From the NCBI GenBank assembly GCA_045531285.1, contig JAZSDT010000005.1:1-27723 (forward strand): a DNA stretch of 27,723 nucleotides. The letters are read 5' to 3'. Below are positions 6,742-13,349 of the stretch, in pieces. The notes under the pieces are model-generated. The model searched no databases and was not told the DNA's origin. It worked only from the letters and a program-made list of their open reading frames with translations. Positions within the stretch are counted from its first letter, which is position 1. The number at the start of each line of letters is the position of its first letter. Both the position numbers and the translations under genes were made by a program. The DNA comes from RGIG6353 sp045531285 (GTDB taxonomy: Bacteria; Bacillota; Clostridia; Oscillospirales; SIG627).

Positions 6742-7770
6742 ATGAGTATGATTTTTGAAAGAAAACTCCCCATTCCCCAAGAGGTAAAGGAGCTTTACCC
6801 CATAACGCTTGAACAGGAAAACCTTATTGCAAAGCGTGCCTGTGAGCTTAAAGACATTTTCTCGGGCAGATCCGACAAGCTTGTTCTTGTAATCGGTCCC
6901 TGCTCTGCAGATAACGAGGACAGCGTTATCGATTACATTACAAGGCTCAGAGAGGTGCAGGAAAAGGTGAAGGATAAAATTTTCATCGTTCCCAGAATAT
7001 ACACCAACAAGCCCCGTACGACAGGCGACGGCTACAAGGGCATGCTTCATCAGCCCGACCCCAACGCAAAGCCGGATATGTACAAGGGCATTGTCGCTAT
7101 CCGTCAGCTTCATATGAGAGCGCTTGCCGAGACGGGATTCTCCTGTGCGGATGAAATGCTCTACCCCGAAAACTACCGTTACCTCAGCGACGTGCTGGGC
7201 TACGTTGCTATCGGTGCACGCTCTGTAGAAAACCAACAGCACCGTCTTGTTTCCAGCGGTATCGATATACCTGTGGGTATGAAGAACCCTACCAGCGGTG
7301 ACATTTCGGTTATGATGAACTCGATTACTGCAGCTCAGCACAAGCACACCTTCCTCTACAGAGGCTGGGAGGTGCATTCAGAGGGCAACCCCTACGCTCA
7401 CGCCATCCTCAGAGGCTACGTGAACAAGCACGGTGAGGCAATACCCAACTATCACTACGAGGACCTTGCTCACCTTGCCGATACCTACAATGCGTCGGGT
7501 CTTGCAAATCCTGCCCTTATCGTTGACACCAACCATTCCAATTCGGGCAAGAAATATCTTGAGCAAACAAGAATCGCCAAGGAGGTACTCCACTCCTGCC
7601 GTCACAATGCCGATATCAAGAAGCTTGTAAAGGGCTTTATGATAGAGAGCTACATCGAGGACGGAGCACAGAAGATAGGCGAGAATATCTGGGGCAAGTC
7701 TATTACAGACCCCTGTCTTGGCTGGGAAAAGACCGAGAGACTTATTATGGACATGGCAGAGCTTGTATAG
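6742..7770 (+). CDS. aroF: 3-deoxy-7-phosphoheptulonate (DAHP) synthase, class I alpha type
   Basis: This enzyme condenses phosphoenolpyruvate with erythrose-4-phosphate, the first step of the shikimate pathway to Phe, Tyr and Trp. The 342-residue product has the AroFGH-type motifs: IGPCSA (51-56), PRIYTNKPRTTG (84-95) with the PEP-binding KPRTT, GARSVENQQHR (158-168), GMKNPTSGD (179-187), NPYAHAILRG and DTNHSNSGK further on. Length is normal. The start is set by GAAAGAAGGA shortly upstream; an ATG two codons later is less well placed. The symbol is a family label: aroF, aroG and aroH cannot be told apart here, although the Phe/Tyr leader suggests a Phe- or Tyr-regulated form. The stop codon TAG shares its G with the first base of a dispersed hairpin repeat. 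A strong terminator follows at 7914. Confidence 0.95.
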   Translation: MSMIFERKLPIPQEVKELYPITLEQENLIAKRACELKDIFSGRSDKLVLVIGPCSADNEDSVIDYITRLREVQEKVKDKIFIVPRIYTNKPRTTGDGYKGMLHQPDPNAKPDMYKGIVAIRQLHMRALAETGFSCADEMLYPENYRYLSDVLGYVAIGARSVENQQHRLVSSGIDIPVGMKNPTSGDISVMMNSITAAQHKHTFLYRGWEVHSEGNPYAHAILRGYVNKHGEAIPNYHYEDLAHLADTYNASGLANPALIVDTNHSNSGKKYLEQTRIAKEVLHSCRHNADIKKLVKGFMIESYIEDGAQKIGENIWGKSITDPCLGWEKTERLIMDMAELV

Positions 7771-7884
7771 CGGAGAGCCTCCGCAGGCAATGCTCGCCTA
7801 TCGTCATAACGTCTGTATTTTACCAAAACAAAACGGCGAGGTCGTATTCAAAACAATTTACCTCGAAAAAAGCGGAGAGCCTAT
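7770..7884 (-). repeat. Hairpin repeat unit, reverse orientation, at the 3' end of the DAHP synthase gene
   Basis: The hairpin GCGGAG-agc-CTCCGC (7770-7784) is followed by CTCGCC (7793-7798) and GGCGAGG (7835-7841), the reverse complement of the unit seen at 2882-3103. The second terminal hairpin (7872 onward) has a decayed 3' arm. The spacer sequence differs more from the other copies, so this copy looks older. It begins on the last base of the stop codon. Confidence 0.75.
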
Positions 7885-7913
7885 CTGTACGCTGACGTTA
7901 TCCAAACAAAGCA

Positions 7914-7958
7914 AAAAGAGTCAAACACCACAACGGATGTTTGGCTCTTTTGGTTTTT
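7914..7958. terminator. Strong intrinsic terminator, probably bidirectional
   Basis: AAAAGAGTCAAACA (7914-7927) pairs with TGTTTGGCTCTTTT (7938-7951) through 14 pairs including one G-U, with a 10-base loop. T-rich sequence follows (7954-7958) and an A-run precedes it. It lies between the converging DAHP synthase and ABC permease genes and could serve both. Confidence 0.85.
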
Positions 7959-7975
7959 AGGCCAGGAAATTGCCA

Positions 7976-8094
7976 GCGGATGCTATCCGCTTTTGTTTGT
8001 TGGAAAACAACTGTGAATCAGCCTCGCCGTTTTGCATTGCAGGGGCATACTCAAAGATTGCGATAGGCGAGCATTGCCTGCGGAGGCTCTCCGC
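7976..8094. repeat. Hairpin repeat unit abutting the ABC permease stop codon
   Basis: Hairpins GCGGAT-gct-ATCCGC (7976-7990) and GCGGAG-gct-CTCCGC (8080-8094) flank a spacer nearly identical to that at 3001-3040, with CCTCGCC (8022-8028) and GGCGAG (8066-8071). The right hairpin ends at 8094, directly beside the permease stop (8095-8097). The A/T versus G/C change in the first hairpin is compensated on both arms. Confidence 0.85.
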
Positions 8095-9669
8095 TTAGTC
8101 TACTATTTCTACGGCTTCGGTGTTTTCGTAGTAATACACCTGTTTGTCTTGCTTTGGAGCTTCCTTTGCCAAAGCTTCAACCAGTGCCTTTATTTTGCTC
8201 CAGTTCTTTGATGAGTCTGCAACGTAGGCATAGGCGTGATAGCTTGCGGCATCGTCCTTACAGCGTATGCTCATTGAAATTGACATATAGTTCTTTGACT
8301 CAACAGCGCGTGAGCTGTCGTCCTCCGAAACCAGACGGTACAGCTCGCCAAGCTTTTGAGCTATGCTGTCGTTTACTTCAACGGCGTACTGCTCGTTGAA
8401 TTGGTTCAGCTCGTCCACAAATTCATAGCTTACCCATTCCTCACGGTCGTTGTATTGCATTGAAACGTGCATATAGCTTGACTCTATTTGGTCATAGTCG
8501 GGTACGGGCTTCTTGTAGATGTGGAATACGTCGGCAACGAAAACAGCACCGAGGATGAGGGTGGCAATGAGTATAAATACCATGTGGCGCGAGTGCTTGA
8601 AAACTCCGTTGAAGCTCTTGTCCGCAAAGGCATTGAAGACAATAAAGCCAAAGAACAACGCTAAAAGACCGCCTATCAGACACCAGATAAACGTGCCTGT
8701 TATCGCCTCAAAGAAGGTGGCGCCCAGTATGATAGCGTCAAAGAGCAGTAAATATTGCATGGGGCGAACCATCACTGTAAAAGGCAGTGTCTTTGAGCCG
8801 TTCTCGTTTTTCTTTACCGTGTACAGCCATATTCCAAGACCTATCAGAGCTACGGTCGCCACAGCCATAAGAATATAGCTTACGGCGGTTATTTCCAGAT
8901 ATCCCGCAGACGAATAGATGTAGCGTATGAAGGGGGATGAGTAGGAGTATATCCAGGGGAAGTGCTGGAGGTAATCCATAAGGTCTGTGCTGAAAAGCTG
9001 TGTGCCCGAAACGGCAACGGCAAGAACTGTGGCAGGAACGTAGAAGTTGAGACAGAGATAGTTCACGATTCCCGCAAAGACCGTGCCTGCCCCTATGGTA
9101 GCAATCATTGCAAGGGCAATGAACAGCGCCAAAAACAGCAGTACCGTTGCAATTACGGGTAGCTGTTCCAGAAGCATTTCACCAAGAGTCATGGGCTTGT
9201 AATCCGCAATAAAGTTCATCAGCAAAAGTCCGCCAAGCTGTGACGCAAGTATTGTGACGGCTGAATTTGCAAATGCAGTCAGGTAATTTGCCAGGAAAAT
9301 CTCGCCCCTGTTTACCGCCAGCGAGTGATAAAAGTCGTTTCCGCTCTTATCCCTCATAAAGCCGTTGAGGGAAAGCACGGCAAGAAACGCCAATATGAGC
9401 GCGGTCACTATGTACACGAGTGAAAAAACCGAATCCATACCGATAAGGTCTTCGTACGTCTGCTCCATGCTGTACTTGTAGGACTCATAGCGATCGTAAT
9501 TCATAGCAATACCGTATTGGTATCTGTTTTCTATGTCCGAAATGGGCATTGCGCCGATAATACAGCCCAGCACCAGTGCAACGATAAAGAGGATCAAGGG
9601 TATTGAACGGTTGATTATGTAGTTGTTCTTGATAAGAAGTCCTATTTTAGCAAAGCTTATTTTTTTCAT
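8095..9669 (-). CDS. ABC transporter permease (YtrC/YtrD-like)
   Basis: This 524-residue membrane protein begins with a short cytoplasmic stretch and a first helix near residues 23-43, then an outward loop of about 40 residues. Further helices lie near 83-103, 130-155, 170-200, 205-225, 260-285, 300-345 and 362-382. The last 140 residues or so (after about 385) form a hydrophilic, probably external domain rich in Asp, Glu and Tyr. It is the membrane partner of the ATPase upstream: the two frames overlap by four bases (ATGA), a sign of tight coupling. The GntR regulator leads the operon, the order seen in YtrA-type systems, some of which respond to cell-wall-active compounds. The substrate cannot be read from the sequence. 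The stop codon touches a dispersed hairpin repeat. Confidence 0.85.
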   Translation of the reverse strand: MKKISFAKIGLLIKNNYIINRSIPLILFIVALVLGCIIGAMPISDIENRYQYGIAMNYDRYESYKYSMEQTYEDLIGMDSVFSLVYIVTALILAFLAVLSLNGFMRDKSGNDFYHSLAVNRGEIFLANYLTAFANSAVTILASQLGGLLLMNFIADYKPMTLGEMLLEQLPVIATVLLFLALFIALAMIATIGAGTVFAGIVNYLCLNFYVPATVLAVAVSGTQLFSTDLMDYLQHFPWIYSYSSPFIRYIYSSAGYLEITAVSYILMAVATVALIGLGIWLYTVKKNENGSKTLPFTVMVRPMQYLLLFDAIILGATFFEAITGTFIWCLIGGLLALFFGFIVFNAFADKSFNGVFKHSRHMVFILIATLILGAVFVADVFHIYKKPVPDYDQIESSYMHVSMQYNDREEWVSYEFVDELNQFNEQYAVEVNDSIAQKLGELYRLVSEDDSSRAVESKNYMSISMSIRCKDDAASYHAYAYVADSSKNWSKIKALVEALAKEAPKQDKQVYYYENTEAVEIVD

Positions 9670-10577
9670 TGTCTGACACCCCTTTCCGCCTTTACACGTC
9701 CGACCTCGAGTGTGAATATCTCGTCAAGAGTCAAGTCAACGCATTCGGAATATTGCAGCTTGTTATCGCCGATGAGCGACAGTACCTTTTCACAGACCTC
9801 GTTCTCTTCAAGAGCCGAAATGAAGGTTACAAGCTTACCGCTTTTCTGCGTAAGAGTTGCAAAGTCAGAGAATATATCGCAGGACTCAATGGGAGTATCA
9901 AATATCATCTGGTACTTGTGCCAACCCTGTACAATGTCGTCAATGCTCTTGTGCAGTATCAGTTCACCGCCGTCGATAAGACACACGCTGTCACATATTG
10001 TTTCGATGTCCGACAAGTTGTGAGAGGAGAGAACTACAGTACGTTCGCTTTCAGCTACGCTGTCGGCAATCATTCTCTTTGCAAAGTCACGTGCAATGGG
10101 GTCCAGTCCGTCGAATGTCTCGTCGAAGAAAAGATAGTCACTGCCAGAGCATATGGAGAGTATTACCTCGCCCTGTCTTTTCATACCCTTTGAAAAGGTG
10201 CTTATCTTACGTGAGGTGTCAAGGTTTATGGCACGGCACATTTCCTCAAAACGCTGATGGGAAAAATCGGGATAAAAGCGTTTGTAGAGCTTCGCCATAT
10301 CCTTAAGCGTGAAGTGGGGGATGAGATACTGCTCGTCTGAAACGAAGGATATTTTTGCCTTTATTCTGTCGTTTTCAAATACGTCCTCACCGTCCACAAA
10401 TACGCCTCCCTTGTCCGACTTGTAAATTCCTGACATTATTCTCAAAAGCGTTGATTTACCTGCTCCGTTGGTTCCGATAAGACCGAGAACGGAGCCTTTT
10501 TTTATGTCCATGGAAACGTTTTTCAGCGATTCCACGTTGTTGTCGTATTTCTTTGATACGCTGTCAATTTTTATCAT
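9666..10577 (-). CDS. ABC transporter ATP-binding protein (YtrB-like)
   Basis: This ATPase powers the permease encoded next to it. The 303-residue product starts MIKIDSVSKKYDNN. It has Walker A IGTNGAGKST near residues 34-43, a signature of the variant form FSKGMKRQ, Walker B YLFFDETFDGLD and the H-loop VVLSSHNLSDIE. After about residue 215 comes a C-terminal extension (about 85 residues) typical of this subfamily. I place the start at 10577 because GAGGAGGGC lies at the proper distance; a longer reading from 10595 would add six residues without a ribosome site. The frame overlaps the end of gntR by 14 bases and the start of the permease by four, so the three genes form one translationally coupled operon. 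Confidence 0.92.
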   Translation of the reverse strand: MIKIDSVSKKYDNNVESLKNVSMDIKKGSVLGLIGTNGAGKSTLLRIMSGIYKSDKGGVFVDGEDVFENDRIKAKISFVSDEQYLIPHFTLKDMAKLYKRFYPDFSHQRFEEMCRAINLDTSRKISTFSKGMKRQGEVILSICSGSDYLFFDETFDGLDPIARDFAKRMIADSVAESERTVVLSSHNLSDIETICDSVCLIDGGELILHKSIDDIVQGWHKYQMIFDTPIESCDIFSDFATLTQKSGKLVTFISALEENEVCEKVLSLIGDNKLQYSECVDLTLDEIFTLEVGRVKAERGVRQ

Positions 10578-10950
10578 CGTTACTGCCCTCCTCATACAGC
10601 ATATTCACTCTTTCGATAACCGTTTGTCTGTCAATTCCCGATTCCATTAATTCATTCAGTAGTGCGTCAAGCTTCTCAAGTGCTTCCGAGGATTTTTTTA
10701 CCTGTATCGCCGACAGGTCATCCTCTACAAAACAGCCTCTGCCCGTTACGGTGTAGGTCAGACCCTCACGCTCAAGCTCGGTGTATGAGCGCTGTATGGT
10801 GTTGGGGTTGATACCCAGCTCGGTAGCAAGGCTTCTGACCGAGGGAAGCTGTTCTCCCGGTTCCCACACACCCATAAGGATCTGTCGCTTCAGCTGGTCG
10901 CGTATCTGCTCCCAGATCGGCACTCCGCTTTTCGGATTAATCGGTATCAT
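10564..10950 (-). CDS. GntR family transcriptional regulator (YtrA subfamily)
   Basis: This 128-residue DNA-binding protein probably represses its own operon. The winged helix-turn-helix fills residues 8-75: PIWEQIRDQLKRQILMGVW, GEQLPSVRSLATELGINPNT and a wing around TVTGRGCFV. Only a short helical dimerisation tail follows (about 50 residues), which is the size and form of YtrA-type GntR members, with no ligand domain. The start follows AAAGGAGAG. It is the first gene of the gntR-ATPase-permease operon. Upstream lie a good promoter and a near-perfect palindrome with the half-sites AGTGTA and TACACT at a 13-base spacing, which matches what I remember of the Bacillus YtrA operator. Confidence 0.93.
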   Translation of the reverse strand: MIPINPKSGVPIWEQIRDQLKRQILMGVWEPGEQLPSVRSLATELGINPNTIQRSYTELEREGLTYTVTGRGCFVEDDLSAIQVKKSSEALEKLDALLNELMESGIDRQTVIERVNMLYEEGSNDDKN

Positions 10951-10976
10951 GTGCTCTCTCCTTTCTTGCTTTTTTT

Positions 10977-11094
10977 GCGGCTGCTAGCCGCGTGTATTAT
11001 AGGGATACTGAGTTTAAAACAACCTCGCCGTATTGCTTTGTATAAATACCGCTGGGGCGGTGATAGGCGAGCATTGCCTGCGGATGCTATCCGC
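10977..11094. repeat. Hairpin repeat unit in the 5' leader of the gntR operon
   Basis: Hairpins GCGGCT-gct-AGCCGC (10977-10991) and GCGGAT-gct-ATCCGC (11080-11094) flank a spacer with CCTCGCC (11023-11029) and GGCGAG (11066-11071). The sequence CCGCGTGTATTA follows both hairpins (10988-10999 and 11091-11102). The spacer is otherwise diverged from the other copies. It lies between the operator and the gntR start, so it would be the untranslated leader of the operon's mRNA. Confidence 0.75.
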
Positions 11095-11102
11095 GTGTAT
11101 TA

Positions 11103-11127
11103 AGTGTATTAATCGTATTAGTACACT
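11103..11127. promoter_or_regulatory. Palindromic operator, YtrA type (AGTGTA-N13-TACACT)
   Basis: A 25-base palindrome with perfect 6-base outer arms; inside, four of six further pairs also match (TAAT/ATTA). It covers the expected transcription start of the gntR promoter at 11131-11159, an ideal place for repression. Half-site and spacing agree with the YtrA site as I recall it. Confidence 0.8.
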
Positions 11128-11130
11128 TGA

Positions 11131-11159
11131 ATGATATCACATACGTGGTCATTTGTCAA
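11131..11159 (-). promoter_or_regulatory. Sigma-A promoter of the gntR-ABC operon
   Basis: On the minus strand a perfect TTGACA (11159-11154), a 17-base spacer and TATCAT (11136-11131). The start of transcription would fall inside the palindromic operator. Confidence 0.8.
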
Positions 11160-11189
11160 TATATATTAAGAAAGTTTTTTAAAAAAAGA

Positions 11190-11250
11190 TGTCAGGGTGA
11201 TGTCAGGGTAATGTCATTGTATGTCATGCTCCATGTGTGCTAAAGTATAT
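11190..11250 (+). promoter_or_regulatory. Four phased TGTCA boxes and a weak promoter before the virion module
   Basis: TGTCA occurs at 11190, 11201, 11212 and 11222, on one face of the helix (steps of 11, 11 and 10). The first two are part of a longer repeat TGTCAGGGT. Fifteen bases after the last box is an extended -10-like TGC-TAAAGT (11238-11246), with no good -35. The layout resembles activator sites of response regulators, which bind direct repeats at this spacing. An alternative is a site for a phage-type regulator. Confidence 0.55.
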
Positions 11251-11283
11251 GTGTCGAGGCAAGAAGGGCTGAAAACGGCATGA

Positions 11284-11304
11284 GTCGGCAAGGGGTGAGC
11301 CGAC
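11284..11304 (+). other. Hairpin in the leader of the virion module
   Basis: GTCGGC and GCCGAC pair across nine bases. No T-run follows, so it is not a usual terminator; it lies about 80 bases before the portal start in a G-rich leader that holds no gene or tRNA I can recognise. Confidence 0.45.
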
Positions 11305-11381
11305 AGTCGTTACCCGGGGCGGTCCTTTGAGTTTTACGACAGAGCATCATATCCTAACTGCTAGAAAGGAGGCGAAAAGGA

Positions 11382-12962
11382 ATGAAGTTCAAAAGAAAAG
11401 ACGAGATATCCGAGGACTGGCGGCTGCTTGAGGCAGGACGTGATTACAACAGGCAGATAAACCTGTACGAAACAGTAAACAAAAACGAACGCTTCTGGAG
11501 AGGTGACCAGTGGAACGGAGTCAAGAGCGGCGGACTTCCCACACCTGTGTTTAACATCTTCAAGAGAGTTATAGGCTACTTCGTGTCCAACATTATGTCG
11601 GCAAAGATAGCCCTGAAAATAGATGCGGAGAGCGCGGGAGTTATTTACCGAAAAGAAGTCCGTGAAGACCTGACAAACGTGTCGAGGCTTCTTACCTCCT
11701 ACTTGAATTACAGATTCGACAAGGACGGAATAGCCTCACTGCTCTACGAGGGTGTTAAGGATGCGTCGCTCAGCGGAGATATGTTCCTGTACGTATACTG
11801 GGACAGCGCAAAGCCTACACTTCAGGACAGTAAGGGCGATTTTTCCACAAAGCTTCTGGATTCTACCAACGTGTTTTTCGGTGACGTAAACACCTCGGAC
11901 CCGCAGAGTCAGCCATACATTCTTATTTCGGGCAGAGAACTGGTGGATTCCCTTAAGGCTGAGGCTAAGGCAAACGGTGTAAGCGACGAGGACATTGAAA
12001 AGATATCCTCGGACAGCGATACCCAGGATGAAGCCGGTGACAACGGTAAAAGCGAGCTTAAGGACACTAAGTGCACCTACGTTATAAAGCTTTACCGCAA
12101 GGACGGTACTATTCACTACCGTAAGAGCACAAGGGGATGTGTTATTACAGGGGACGTGGATACCAGACTTACACTGTACCCCATTGTTCTTATGAACTGG
12201 GACAAAACGAAAAATTCCTATCACGGAACAGCCGCGGCAACGGGACTTATCGAAAATCAGGTCTACATCAATAAAGCGTTTGCCATGGTAATGAAGCATA
12301 TGATAAACGTTTCCTTCTCCAAGGTTGTCTACAATTCCAACGTCATCGACGAGTGGACAAACGAGGTGGGCGAGGCGATAGGCGTCAACGGACCTGTTGA
12401 CAGAGTGGCAGAGGTGTTGTCACCGGGAGTTATGCAGTCGGGATTCCTTGACGTAATAACTCTTACAATGAATCTTACAAGGGAGCTTATGGGCGCAACG
12501 GACGCCGCACTGGGCAACGTGGAGGCAAACAATACCTCGGCAATTCTTGCCCTGCAGGAGTCCTCGTCCGTTCCCCTTGAGATACAGAAGAGAGCACTTT
12601 ACACGGCTGTGGAGCAGCTTGGCATGATATGGCTTGATTATATTCTCCACTATTACAGCCGTCACCGTATGATGATGTGGAGAGAGAACGATGAGCTGTG
12701 CGGCTCAATGATGGACGTATCACGCTACAGCGACGTGCTGTTCAGCTGCAGTGTGAATGCAGGTATGACGGGCTATTGGAGTGAGGTGGCAAGCCTCAAC
12801 ACCCTGGAAAACCTGCTTAAGAGCGGACTTATTAATCTGGAGCAGTACCTTGAGAGACTTCCCGAGGGGTATATTACCGCAAAGGATTCACTTATTGAGG
12901 ACTGCAAAAGAATGCAGCTTGAAAGAGAGGAGGAGGCACGTGAAGGTAAGACAGGCATTTGA
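11382..12962 (+). CDS. Phage-type portal protein
   Basis: A portal is the twelve-fold ring at the capsid vertex through which DNA passes. The 526-residue product opens with DWRLLEAGRDYNRQINLYETVNKNERFWRGDQW, as in portals of short-tailed phages, with PTPVFNIFKRVIGYFVSNIM following (about residues 54-73). A long middle has the ITLTMNLTRELMGATDAALG helix region near 355-375 and ASLNTLENLLKSGLINLEQYLE near the end, the usual C-terminal helical crown. The start has a strong AGAAAGGAGG site. It is the first gene of the virion module and overlaps the next gene by 23 bases. No terminase gene precedes it, which is the usual neighbour. The frame is intact and of full length. The call rests on recognition of sequence pattern and context. 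Confidence 0.8.
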   Translation: MKFKRKDEISEDWRLLEAGRDYNRQINLYETVNKNERFWRGDQWNGVKSGGLPTPVFNIFKRVIGYFVSNIMSAKIALKIDAESAGVIYRKEVREDLTNVSRLLTSYLNYRFDKDGIASLLYEGVKDASLSGDMFLYVYWDSAKPTLQDSKGDFSTKLLDSTNVFFGDVNTSDPQSQPYILISGRELVDSLKAEAKANGVSDEDIEKISSDSDTQDEAGDNGKSELKDTKCTYVIKLYRKDGTIHYRKSTRGCVITGDVDTRLTLYPIVLMNWDKTKNSYHGTAAATGLIENQVYINKAFAMVMKHMINVSFSKVVYNSNVIDEWTNEVGEAIGVNGPVDRVAEVLSPGVMQSGFLDVITLTMNLTRELMGATDAALGNVEANNTSAILALQESSSVPLEIQKRALYTAVEQLGMIWLDYILHYYSRHRMMMWRENDELCGSMMDVSRYSDVLFSCSVNAGMTGYWSEVASLNTLENLLKSGLINLEQYLERLPEGYITAKDSLIEDCKRMQLEREEEAREGKTGI

Positions 12963-13338
12963 AAGAGCAATGGCGCTTATTAACGAAAGGGACTCGGGAG
13001 GAGCATACCACAATGACGTGGCAGATTTTGAAAAGAACGCACCCGAGCTTATAAACTCCATCGTTACACTGTTGTGGCTGGATGACTGTGTATTGAGAAA
13101 CGTTTCAGCCAGAGACGTTTCGTGGGATTTTCAGCCTGTGAAGTCCATGGATGACAATATCCCGCTTCACGATGCACTTGCGTCCTCGGTGCTTCCTCTT
13201 GCTCTTGCGTCCTTCCTTTTGCTTGAGGAGGACGCGTCAAGAGCCGACTATTTCTTCAGACGCTATTCCGAGGCAAAGCAGGCTGCCGTTTCGGCATTTG
13301 CTTCGGCACAGCGCGGCTCTGTGAGAGACGTCTATTAA
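12940..13338 (+). CDS. Small helical virion protein, putative head-tail adaptor
   Basis: This 132-residue protein starts with GTG at 12940, set by a GGAGGAGG site inside the end of the portal gene; a longer reading from 12781 only runs through portal sequence and has no ribosome site. The content is mainly helical and acidic (VRQAFERAMALINERD at the start, EDASRADYFFRRYSEAKQAA near the end). Such a small helical gene directly after a portal is usually the adaptor that docks below the portal ring, as gp4 or gp6 do in short-tailed and lambda-like phages. I do not recognise the family itself; the role comes from size, fold type and position between portal and neck protein. Confidence 0.5.
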   Translation: MKVRQAFERAMALINERDSGGAYHNDVADFEKNAPELINSIVTLLWLDDCVLRNVSARDVSWDFQPVKSMDDNIPLHDALASSVLPLALASFLLLEEDASRADYFFRRYSEAKQAAVSAFASAQRGSVRDVY

Positions 13339-13349
13339 GGGGGTGCTTT

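Noticed and set aside
6631..7377. Antisense frame of 248 codons under the DAHP synthase gene
   Set aside because: It is the shadow of a highly conserved enzyme frame, and it runs through the attenuator.
10977..10991. Hairpin next to a T-run, as a terminator
   Set aside because: The T-run is on the wrong side for plus-strand transcription, and on the minus strand the hairpin is followed by A, not T.
11250..11381. tRNA or attachment site next to the virion module
   Set aside because: One hairpin is visible, but no cloverleaf, no T-loop GGTTCGA-type sequence and no matching repeat at the other end near 19086-19233.
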